The notes beneath the pieces are model-generated. The model was not told the origin of the DNA. It made no database searches and worked only from the letters and a program-made list of their open reading frames with translations. This document shows, one piece after another, positions 1-5,553 of a stretch of DNA of 6,707 nt. The position numbers and the translations under genes were made by a program. Where the stretch lies: the NCBI GenBank assembly GCA_013698215.1, contig JACCVJ010000457.1:1-6707 (forward strand), in the 5' to 3' direction. The stretch is from Tatlockia sp. GTDB taxonomy: Bacteria; Cyanobacteriota; Cyanobacteriia; Cyanobacteriales; Chroococcidiopsidaceae. The stretch's first letter is position 1; the number at the start of each line of letters is the position of its first letter.

Positions 1-6
1 TTTAAT

Positions 7-366
7 ATGTCTGTACTACATCCAGTTCGTTTTTTAGTAGCTGCTTGTGTTTGCGCCTTATTATTGTTTTCAAATGCTTTCCCAGCATCCGCCGATCCTG
101 TAAATCCGACTAGCAGTAAGTCTTCTCCCCAGCAAGGCGAGGCTAGTCTTCAAAGCATCGAGAAGGAAGCCCAAAAAGCAGTTTTAAAAGATCCTTATTC
201 TCTGGAAGAAACAAAGAACAAAGCCAATCAAGGTTTAAACGAGATCCAAGGAGCCGCCGACTTTGACCAAATGAATCGCCCAGATAATTCTCAAGATGCA
301 ATTTCTGTGGAAGACAAATCAAAGAATTTTCTAGAAGCGATTACAGGTAGAAAAGACAAAAACTAG
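7..366 (+). CDS. Small exported protein, possible 'low temperature-induced' family
   Basis: This 119-residue protein has a clear Sec-type signal peptide. A short basic n-region (HPVR, residues 5-8) is followed by a hydrophobic core (about 9-21) and an Ala-Ser-Ala cleavage site at 27-29, giving a mature protein that starts near Asp30. The mature part is hydrophilic, rich in Lys, Glu, Gln and Asn, has no cysteine and is probably helical. The blocks GEASLQSIEKEAQKAV (45-60), NKANQGLNEIQGAADF (71-86) and SVEDKSKNFLEAITG (100-114) resemble, from memory, small cyanobacterial proteins annotated as low temperature-induced; the molecular role is unknown. It probably acts in the periplasm or thylakoid lumen. 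The reading frame stays open through the first six bases of the window, so the true start may lie further upstream. A strong intrinsic terminator follows 24 bases after the stop. The coding call is fairly sure and the family name is tentative. Confidence 0.8.
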   Translation: MSVLHPVRFLVAACVCALLLFSNAFPASADPVNPTSSKSSPQQGEASLQSIEKEAQKAVLKDPYSLEETKNKANQGLNEIQGAADFDQMNRPDNSQDAISVEDKSKNFLEAITGRKDKN

Positions 367-389
367 GTTTTGACAAATAGCCCAGTAAT

Positions 390-424
390 TCCCTATTGTT
401 ACAAAACAGTGGGGATATTTTTTT
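390..424 (+). terminator. Intrinsic terminator after the small exported protein gene
   Basis: The arm 391-400 (CCCTATTGTT) pairs over its whole length with 405-414 (AACAGTGGGG), counting two G-U wobbles, around the four-base loop 401-404. The pair 390-415 extends the stem by one T-A, and seven T residues follow at 418-424. The wobble positions become C-A mismatches in the opposite transcript, and no T-tract exists on that side. The element is therefore oriented to stop transcription coming from the gene at 7-366, just before the oppositely oriented tRNA. Confidence 0.85.
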
Positions 425-426
425 GA

Positions 427-497
427 AGCGGGCGGCGAGAATCGAACTCGCATCATTAGCTTGGAAGGCTAAGGTTTTACCACTAAACTACGCCCGC
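427..497 (-). tRNA. tRNA-Gly (anticodon TCC)
   Basis: The reverse complement folds into a complete 71-base cloverleaf. The acceptor stem is GCGGGCG (491-497) with CGCCCGC (428-434), and base 427 gives a U discriminator, as usual for bacterial tRNA-Gly. The D stem is GTTT/AAAC with GTGGTA in the loop. The anticodon stem is TTAGC/GCTAA (468-472 and 456-460), and the loop CTTCCAA places TCC at 463-465. The T stem is GCGAG/CTCGC with loop TTCGATT. The 3' CCA is not encoded and must be added after transcription. The gene stands alone on this strand and faces the terminator of the neighbouring + strand gene. Confidence 0.97.
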
Positions 498-530
498 GAT
501 TGCGCTTCGCATAGCGCTAGAAGCGATCGC
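496..530. repeat. HIP1-containing imperfect palindrome in the tRNA-Gly leader
   Basis: GCGAT (496-500) pairs with ATCGC (526-530). After a two-base bulge (501-502), CGCTTC (503-508) pairs with GAAGCG (520-525) around an 11-base loop (509-519), which itself contains the palindrome TAGCGCTA. The right arm includes the HIP1 octamer GCGATCGC (523-530), and a further palindrome GCAATTGC follows at 536-543. The make-up is typical of small dispersed palindromic repeats in cyanobacteria. Two bases of the left arm are also the first two bases of the tRNA, so the hairpin would form in the precursor tRNA leader. Confidence 0.6.
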
Positions 531-552
531 GCTTTGCAATTGCTGCAGGATT

Positions 553-558
553 ATTATC
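553..558 (-). promoter_or_regulatory. Possible -10 element for tRNA-Gly
   Basis: On the minus strand these bases read GATAAT, five of six matches to the bacterial -10 consensus, in an AT-rich stretch about 55 bases upstream of the mature tRNA 5' end. No good -35 hexamer is visible 16 to 18 bases further upstream. If it is used, the leader would carry the palindrome at 496-530. This is a weak call. Confidence 0.25.
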
Positions 559-680
559 TTAACATATTTTTCTAAAACTTTAACTATTTAACCAGAGATT
601 TTGCTTTGAGCTAGAGCTTGCGGTTGCCGTTGCCAAAATCGTTTAGGATATTGACGATATATATTATTTTAAAAAAAACT

Positions 681-1295
681 TTGTCTTTTTCCACTGATCG
701 TCAACCAGCAGAAGATCGCCAATCTCCCAACTACTTGCAAATTCGGGCGGCTCAACTTGAAGACGTGAGCGTCATTGCTGAAATTCTTGCTGATAGTTTT
801 CATGCTAAAGATGGCTTACTAGGCTGGGCTTACCCATTATTGCGCCTAGGAATAGCTGAAGATGTGCGGAATCGCTTACATACTAAGGTTCCTTATCATA
901 GGTGTTTAGTGGCGCTCGATAGTACAGCCAAAGTAGAAACCGTGGGAAATCTTTGTAGTGGTGGAGAAACTTTAGCTGGCACTTTAGAAATAGCCGTACG
1001 TCCCAGTACCATACCTTGGGGGAATAGCCATTTACGCTATCCGTATTTGTCAAATTTGGCAGTGCGCCCAAAAAGTCGCCGTCAAGGAATTGCAGTACAA
1101 CTACTACTAAGTTGCGAACAAGTAGTTTTAGAGTGGGGATTCCATGACATTTATCTCCATGTCTTAGAAAACAATTATCAAGCCCGGCAGCTATACTTCA
1201 AACTAGGCTATCGATTGCATCGAATTGATAATAGTTGGAGCAACCGTATATTTGGACGACCGCAACAAATATTGTTATCCAAGCAGTTGCCGTAG
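681..1295 (+). CDS. GNAT-family N-acetyltransferase
   Basis: This is a single-domain GNAT (Gcn5-related) acetyltransferase, which would transfer an acetyl group from acetyl-CoA to an amine. The substrate cannot be told from sequence. In numbering from the TTG at 681 (204 residues), the domain begins with LQIRAA near residue 19. Strand beta4 (YLSNLAVRP) leads into the acetyl-CoA pyrophosphate loop RRQGIA at 133-138. Motif B follows as VLENNYQARQLYFKLGYR (about 161-178), with the usual Asn and the Tyr at 172. The protein resembles cyanobacterial and plastid GNAT proteins that share the WAYPLLRLGI block near residue 49. The open frame runs back to a TAG at 612-614 and could start at TTG 618 (225 residues), but those extra residues look non-coding. 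No ATG or GTG exists in any frame between 541 and 764, and no Shine-Dalgarno is evident, so the start is uncertain. The family is sure. Confidence 0.88.
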   Translation: MSFSTDRQPAEDRQSPNYLQIRAAQLEDVSVIAEILADSFHAKDGLLGWAYPLLRLGIAEDVRNRLHTKVPYHRCLVALDSTAKVETVGNLCSGGETLAGTLEIAVRPSTIPWGNSHLRYPYLSNLAVRPKSRRQGIAVQLLLSCEQVVLEWGFHDIYLHVLENNYQARQLYFKLGYRLHRIDNSWSNRIFGRPQQILLSKQLP

Positions 1296-1404
1296 CTGGA
1301 ATTGCCTTTATTTTATCTGGCTCAAATTCTTCAAATTATCTTTAAGAGTAACTACCTTAGTAGCCCTTGCTATTACATAACTGCTATTTGTTTAGAGAGA
1401 TTTA

Positions 1405-1418
1405 GTAATTAACGTTAC
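1405..1418 (+). promoter_or_regulatory. NtcA-like box GTA-N8-TAC
   Basis: The sequence GTAATTAACGTTAC matches the GTA-N8-TAC core bound by the cyanobacterial nitrogen regulator NtcA, and its ends form GTAA...TTAC. A -10 candidate of the TAN3T form (TAGCTT, 1443-1448) lies 24 bases downstream, near the 20 to 24 base distance of NtcA-activated promoters. The core specifies only six bases, so a chance match in a window this size is likely. It lies about 280 bases before the next gene. Confidence 0.25.
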
Positions 1419-1594
1419 AAAAACAGGGTTAGTTAAATTAATTAGCTTTTTTGCGATCGCAGTTCTTAAACTAAATTTAGAAACTTTACAAAAAGTTTAC
1501 ATTATGCACAACCAATCTTTATCAAGACTTCAAACTACAGCCATTTAGTTTGAATAAATGCAATAAAATAGAGGTATTCTTGCGTTCAACGGCT

Positions 1595-1612
1595 TATTTA
1601 TTTTAATAAATA
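1595..1612. repeat. AT-only inverted repeat
   Basis: TATTTATT (1595-1602) is followed by TT and then by its exact reverse complement AATAAATA (1605-1612). The 8-bp arms contain no G or C. It lies 84 bases upstream of the preferred start of the helix-turn-helix protein gene. It could be an operator half-site pair or only AT-rich spacer. Confidence 0.35.
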
Positions 1613-1685
1613 GATAGTCTGAAGTGAGCGAAGGGAGTTAAATATTTTGATTTTCTTTATGGCTGTTCATCATGCCTACACTCAC

Positions 1686-1689
1686 AGGA
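1686..1689 (+). promoter_or_regulatory. Shine-Dalgarno that decides the start at 1696
   Basis: AGGA lies six bases upstream of ATG 1696. The in-frame ATG at 1672, eight codons earlier, has no purine-rich stretch at a suitable distance. The shorter 191-residue product is therefore preferred. Confidence 0.5.
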
Positions 1690-1695
1690 AACCAG

Positions 1696-2271
1696 ATGAA
1701 TAGCGAAAACTATCAGCGTCATCAAACTAAGGTGGCATTAGATAATTTGGCTGCTCAAGATATTTGTATCGCTAGTTCTTTTGGTGCTAGTGAAATGACA
1801 CATCCCAGTGAAGAAAAAAACGCCCCAGAAATAGTAAAAATGCTTCACAGTGGACAAGTGCTAGTGGTCAATAGCCGTCGTCGTAACGGATTGATTCTCT
1901 ACAAAGGTTTCCATGCTGAGTTTGCGGGACCGGGGGCAGCCGTAGGGAGCATTCACGACCTTGATTGTCAGTTAGCGTTGCCTGTGGGAAATCTCTCTTT
2001 GTTAGCTCCCGATTCTCACGAGGAAAGGCAAAAAGCGTACTTAATTAGGCGGCAGTGGATTCGCTTAATGAAACAAATTACCGAAAAGCCAACACCTCAG
2101 CAGCGAGTACAAAAGATTTTAGAACAATTTGAGCAGTATTTTGATGCGGAAACGGTAGCACAACTGCCCGATGAAGCTTTTGCTTTATTAGTCGGCGTAT
2201 TGCCGCAAACAGTAAGTGCTGTACGCCGTTCTTATAGTAGTAGCTTTAATGGGCAAAAAAGTAAATTCTAG
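1696..2271 (+). CDS. Conserved-looking protein of unknown function with C-terminal helix-turn-helix-like segment
   Basis: I do not recognise this protein by name. It has no signal peptide and no membrane segment. The middle (about residues 44-110) is beta-rich and includes GQVLVVNSRRRNGLILYKG and a Gly/Ala-rich turn. A charged helical stretch follows (about 110-155), with QRVQKILEQFEQYFDAETV near its end. The C-terminal block LPDEAFALLVGVLPQTVSAVRR (about 157-178) follows the spacing of a Crp-type helix-turn-helix: Ala, then Gly-Val at the turn, then Thr-Val-Ser in the recognition helix and Arg-Arg after it. A transcriptional regulator is therefore possible, but this is inference. ATG 1696 is preferred over ATG 1672 because AGGA (1686-1689) sits six bases before it, whereas 1672 has no ribosome binding site. 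The stop overlaps the hisC stop by four bases, tail to tail. Confidence 0.8.
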   Translation: MNSENYQRHQTKVALDNLAAQDICIASSFGASEMTHPSEEKNAPEIVKMLHSGQVLVVNSRRRNGLILYKGFHAEFAGPGAAVGSIHDLDCQLALPVGNLSLLAPDSHEERQKAYLIRRQWIRLMKQITEKPTPQQRVQKILEQFEQYFDAETVAQLPDEAFALLVGVLPQTVSAVRRSYSSSFNGQKSKF

Positions 2272-3413
2272 AAAGAAATAGGCGTAAGAAGGGATAAAGC
2301 GGCTTCGAGGCGGTTTAAAGTACGCTGGTTTTCGTCGGGGCTACCTACGGTAATTCTTAATCCACCGCTAATATGACGGACTATAGTACCATTGGCTTTT
2401 AACTGCTGGTTAACCAGATTTAAAAGTTCTTCAGTTTCGGAAGATTTGGTTTTAAGCTGCAAATAAATGAAATTAGCGGCGCTTTCCCAAACCTCTAAAG
2501 CTGGGTGTTGAGCTAAATTATGAGTTAATTTAACCCGCTCTGCCAGTAGTTGGGGAATTACATTTAATAATAGCTGCCTATGTTGGAGAGCGACTAGAGC
2601 GGCGGCGATAGAAAAAGTAGGTAGATTGTAGGGTAAGCGGATTTTTTCTAGAGCAGAAATTGCTTCGGGGTGTCCAATCGCATAACCGACACGATGGGCG
2701 GCTAATCTAAACGCTTTAGAAAATGTCCTTAATATTAACCAATTGGGGCGCTGTGCAAGTTCGCTAACAACGGTGTTTTGGCTAAATTCAAAGTAAGCTT
2801 CGTCTACTACTACTAAAATATGTTCTGGCAAGCTTTGTAGCCATGCTAATTCGTTGGTAGTTAGAGCGTTACCAGTGGGAGAATTGGGATGGACAACAAA
2901 AACAACTCTAATCGGTGGGTTTTGGGTTTGAGTAATAGCCAATTGAGCGGCGGCTAAATCCATTTCAAAATTAAGGCGCGATCGCTCTAGACTAATTACA
3001 GGAATCCCCAAAGTTTGAGCAAAAATTGCATAAACTCCGAAAGTAGGATTGGCAACTAAAATTGAGCCTTGATTTCCTACACAGGTTGCTATGAGGATAG
3101 AGCGGATAATTTCATCGGAACCATTGCCAACAGAGATATTAGCACCAGTAATATTAGTATTAGCTGATTCGTTAACATATTCGGCAATTTTGGCTTTCAG
3201 TTCTTCGTGTCCCGCGTCAGGATAGCGGTTGCTCTCGATTACTTCTTGGTAAGTCCAAGCTAGTTTTTGCTTGAGTTCGCTAGGCAAGTTATAGGGCGAT
3301 TCGTTAGTATCTAGTCGGTCAATGGTGGATGTTACAGGTTGACTCGTATTGCTACCAGGATGGGCTTTGTAGGCGCGGATTGTGTCTAAATCGGAGCGAA
3401 GAAAAGGAAGCAT
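2268..3413 (-). CDS. hisC: Histidinol-phosphate aminotransferase
   Basis: This cytosolic PLP enzyme interconverts imidazole-acetol phosphate plus glutamate with histidinol phosphate plus 2-oxoglutarate in histidine biosynthesis. The 381 residues cover a full fold-type I aminotransferase. The HisC-type substrate motif LDTNESPY is at 34-41. HPNSPTG (175-181) contains the cofactor-contacting Asn177. VVVDEAYFEF (201-210) contains Asp204, which pairs with the pyridine nitrogen, and Tyr207. The Schiff-base lysine is Lys233 in TFSKAF, Arg241 (HRVG) should bind the cofactor phosphate, and GLRITVG has Arg352 for the substrate. It is the last gene of a leftward operon, nine bases after the hydrolase stop, starting at ATG without a clear Shine-Dalgarno. 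No terminator is visible after it, and its stop overlaps the convergent gene. HisC-like enzymes can also act on aromatic amino acids, so a broader role is possible. Confidence 0.95.
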   Translation of the reverse strand: MLPFLRSDLDTIRAYKAHPGSNTSQPVTSTIDRLDTNESPYNLPSELKQKLAWTYQEVIESNRYPDAGHEELKAKIAEYVNESANTNITGANISVGNGSDEIIRSILIATCVGNQGSILVANPTFGVYAIFAQTLGIPVISLERSRLNFEMDLAAAQLAITQTQNPPIRVVFVVHPNSPTGNALTTNELAWLQSLPEHILVVVDEAYFEFSQNTVVSELAQRPNWLILRTFSKAFRLAAHRVGYAIGHPEAISALEKIRLPYNLPTFSIAAALVALQHRQLLLNVIPQLLAERVKLTHNLAQHPALEVWESAANFIYLQLKTKSSETEELLNLVNQQLKANGTIVRHISGGLRITVGSPDENQRTLNRLEAALSLLTPISF

Positions 3414-3422
3414 AAGTATTTT

Positions 3423-4052
3423 TTAGGGAATGATAAAACTTTTAATTTGCTGCCATCGGGTCATTACGTCAGCTAAAGCATGATTGCTATTGAGTTCAAT
3501 TAGCTGTACCCAAGGGCGAGAAGACGCATAACTACGGCTGGCGGTGATGGGGATAACTTCATCGTGACGACCATGCAAAATTAGGGTAGAAACAGGGCGT
3601 AATAACTGGTTGTCTTGGTAATTGGCGGCATCTAGAACAAAATTGTAACTTAAAGGCAGCGATCGCTTCTCAGCATAGTGATAGACCATTAATTGCTGCT
3701 CGTCTTGCCATTGTTTTAGCTTTGTTTCCCCTAATTGTGATAACCAGTGCGATAAAAATTCAAAGGCTGGCGCAAGTAATAGCAGCCTTTGAACTTGCAA
3801 TGATTTTTCAGCTAAGAGCGCTGCTGTTAAACCGCCCAAACTTGAGCCAATTAAGGTTACAGGTGTAGGATTTTGAGGAAACTGAGCCAATATTTGCTCT
3901 ATTTGGCGCGTTATGGTCAATTGAGAAAAATTACCCTGATTTAAGTCTGGGATTTTTAAATCAATTGCTAATTCTGCAAAAGCGGAGCGAAAATATTTTG
4001 CTTTGGCAGAATTAGGACTAGACGCAAAGCCATGAAGATAGATGTAATCCAA
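3423..4052 (-). CDS. YqiA-like alpha/beta-hydrolase (putative esterase)
   Basis: This 209-residue protein is a compact alpha/beta-hydrolase of the YqiA/UPF0227 type, which are esterases or thioesterases of unknown natural substrate. The oxyanion-loop motif YLHGFASSP is at 5-13. The nucleophile elbow GSSLGG (69-74) has catalytic Ser71. The acid Asp164 lies in HGRHDEVIP (160-168) and the catalytic His191 in NSNHALAD (188-195), so the triad is complete. There is no signal peptide, so it is probably cytosolic. It starts at TTG: the codon order is gor stop TAA, then ACA, then TTG, all in one frame. No upstream start is possible without reading through that stop, and the YLHGF strand needs a start close by. 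Translation is probably coupled to gor. The family call is firm; the substrate and any link to glutathione are unknown. Confidence 0.9.
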   Translation of the reverse strand: MDYIYLHGFASSPNSAKAKYFRSAFAELAIDLKIPDLNQGNFSQLTITRQIEQILAQFPQNPTPVTLIGSSLGGLTAALLAEKSLQVQRLLLLAPAFEFLSHWLSQLGETKLKQWQDEQQLMVYHYAEKRSLPLSYNFVLDAANYQDNQLLRPVSTLILHGRHDEVIPITASRSYASSRPWVQLIELNSNHALADVMTRWQQIKSFIIP

Positions 4053-4055
4053 TGT

Positions 4056-5432
4056 TTAGCGCAGGGTAACGAATTCTTCCGCCGTAGAGGGATGAATCCC
4101 AACGGTAGCATCAAAGTCTTTTTTAGTTGCCCCCATATTAATTGCGATCGCAATCCCTTGAATTACCTCGGCAGAATTTTCGCCAACCATATGAGCGCCT
4201 AAAACTTTATCGGTTTTGTTATCTACTACTAGCTTGACTAAAGTTTTTTCATCGTGTCCGGTGAGGCTGTGAAATAGCGGACGAAAACGAGCGCGGTAAC
4301 AAGTTACATCATCACCATATTTTGCTTGGGCATCTTCTTCGCTCATTCCTACCGTAGCGGCTTCAGGGTTTGAAAATACCGCCGATGCTACGTTGTTATG
4401 ACTAAGAGAGCGCTTGTTGTTGCCAAACTCTGTATCGGCAAAGGCTCTACCTTCACCAATAGCTACAGGAGTAAGATTAATTCTATCGGTACAATCGCCG
4501 ACGGCAAAGATATTAGGCTCGGATGTTTGGCTAAATTCGTTGACAGCGATCGCGCTGCGGCTACTGTAGCCAATCCCATCAGAAGGAGTAGAAATAACAT
4601 CAACTCCAGTATTTTCTAAGCCTAGCCCCTCTACGTAAGGATCTCGTCCAGTTGCAGCCAGGAAAACATCGGCAATTATTGATTCTTCTTCTGCGCCTGA
4701 TAAAGTTAACTTTAAGCCTGCATCGACTTTTTCTATCTGTTTAACTACGGTATTGGTTAAAAATTTAATGCCGTGATGAGTCATGCCATTTTGAATCTCG
4801 TGGCGAATGTCTTTATCAAATCCGCGCAAAATTAAATCTTTACGAATAATTTGCGTAACTTCGCAGCCCAATCCACGCATAATTGAGGCAAATTCTACTC
4901 CAATATAGCCAGCACCTATAATTGCAATATGCTTTGGTTGCTCTTTGAGGTGGAACATTTCGTTAGACGTAACTGCAAGTTCCATACCTGGTAAATTGGG
5001 TTTTACCGGACGACCACCGACAGCGATTAAAATTTTATCTGTGGTAACTTTGCGCCCATCAATTTCTACAGTGTGAGGATCGATAATAGTAGCGCGGCTG
5101 GGGATAAGTTCTACACCTGCTTTTTCTAAAAAGCCGATATGCAAGTGAGACAAACGATTTACTTCTCGATCAACAACGCTAACTAAATGTTGCCAATCTA
5201 ATTTGACTTCGCCCACTTGCCAGCCATAACCCGCCGCCGCATCAAATAGTTGAGGAAAGTGGGAACTATAAACCATGAGTTTTTTGGGAATGCAGCCGCG
5301 AATTACGCAAGTACCGCCCACCAAATCTTGCTCGGCGATCGCTACTTTTGCCCCGTAACTAGCGGCTCGTTTAGAGGCAGCAAGCCCCCCGGAACCTGCA
5401 CCAATTACAAATAGATCGTAATCAAACGTCAT
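4056..5432 (-). CDS. gor: Glutathione reductase
   Basis: This cytosolic FAD-containing enzyme reduces glutathione disulfide with NADPH and maintains the thiol pool against oxidative stress. It has 458 residues, the normal length. The FAD-binding motif GAGSGG is at 11-16. The redox-active disulfide is Cys42/Cys47 in GTCVIRGCIPKK, the plant/cyanobacterial form. The NADPH domain has GAGYIGVE (173-180) and the phosphate-binding Arg197 and Arg203 (RKDLILRGFD). A second FAD motif VGDCTD is at 311-316. The dimer-interface motif GIHPSTAEEF supplies catalytic His447 and Glu452. The Arg residues and the final EEFVTLR favour glutathione reductase over mercuric reductase, lipoamide dehydrogenase or trypanothione reductase. 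AAAGGA lies 11 bases upstream of the ATG, a slightly long spacing. It heads the gor-hydrolase-hisC operon and is divergent from the cyclopropane synthase gene. Confidence 0.96.
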   Translation of the reverse strand: MTFDYDLFVIGAGSGGLAASKRAASYGAKVAIAEQDLVGGTCVIRGCIPKKLMVYSSHFPQLFDAAAGYGWQVGEVKLDWQHLVSVVDREVNRLSHLHIGFLEKAGVELIPSRATIIDPHTVEIDGRKVTTDKILIAVGGRPVKPNLPGMELAVTSNEMFHLKEQPKHIAIIGAGYIGVEFASIMRGLGCEVTQIIRKDLILRGFDKDIRHEIQNGMTHHGIKFLTNTVVKQIEKVDAGLKLTLSGAEEESIIADVFLAATGRDPYVEGLGLENTGVDVISTPSDGIGYSSRSAIAVNEFSQTSEPNIFAVGDCTDRINLTPVAIGEGRAFADTEFGNNKRSLSHNNVASAVFSNPEAATVGMSEEDAQAKYGDDVTCYRARFRPLFHSLTGHDEKTLVKLVVDNKTDKVLGAHMVGENSAEVIQGIAIAINMGATKKDFDATVGIHPSTAEEFVTLR

Positions 5433-5553
5433 TACTTATTGCGTCCTTTATGCTGCACTTACGTTCAATTTAACATCCGGCATTCCTTGCTGTTGTAGGA
5501 TAAAGGGCAATTGGGGCATCAATTTCGCTTAAAAATTAACAAAGGAGGGATTT
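5433..5553. promoter_or_regulatory. Divergent spacer between gor and the cyclopropane synthase gene
   Basis: These 121 bases must hold promoters for both directions, unless one transcript begins further off. No -10/-35 pair with good matches and spacing was found on either strand. The + strand side ends in a purine-rich ribosome binding site (5541-5550). The minus strand side carries AAAGGA, 11 bases before the gor start. No palindromic operator stands out. Confidence 0.4.
5541..5550 (+). promoter_or_regulatory. Strong Shine-Dalgarno for the cyclopropane synthase gene
   Basis: AAAGGAGGGA contains the anti-16S complement AAGGAGG, and its GGAGG core ends about six bases before ATG 5554. It is by far the strongest ribosome binding site in the window; the other genes here have weak ones or none. 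It fixes the start of the gene and suggests efficient translation. Confidence 0.85.

Larger units (their letters stand above)
1296..1695. other. 400-base intergenic region with possible regulatory elements
   Basis: No convincing gene lies here. The stretch is AT-rich and contains one HIP1 site (1453-1460), an NtcA-like box (1405-1418), an inverted repeat AAACTTT/AAAGTTT (1481-1487 and 1492-1498), and an AT-only palindrome (1595-1612). A possible sigma70-type promoter is TTTACA at 1496-1501 with TATCAA at 1520-1525 (18-base spacer). TAAAAT at 1564-1569 is an alternative -10 without a -35. No clear terminator for the upstream acetyltransferase was found. The length suggests a long leader or several promoters for the downstream gene. 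Confidence 0.5.

Noticed and set aside
559..587. Possible promoter TTAACA with AACTAT for the acetyltransferase
   Set aside because: The -10 matches only three of six positions; it is not better than other AT-rich pairs nearby.
883..1071. Open frame of 62 codons on the minus strand
   Set aside because: It lies wholly inside the acetyltransferase gene, has no family-like composition and has no ribosome binding site.
1340..1362. Small hairpin CTAC-CTTA-GTAG as a terminator after the acetyltransferase
   Set aside because: The stem is only four pairs and no T-tract follows.
1504..1548. 14-codon frame starting ATG in the intergenic region
   Set aside because: There is no Shine-Dalgarno and no hydrophobic or otherwise meaningful peptide; this length is expected by chance.
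3968..4153. Open frame of 61 codons on the minus strand across the gor/hydrolase junction
   Set aside because: It is an off-frame shadow of two well-supported genes.
4398..4619. Open frame of 73 codons on the + strand
   Set aside because: It is antisense to conserved glutathione reductase sequence and shows no recognisable features.
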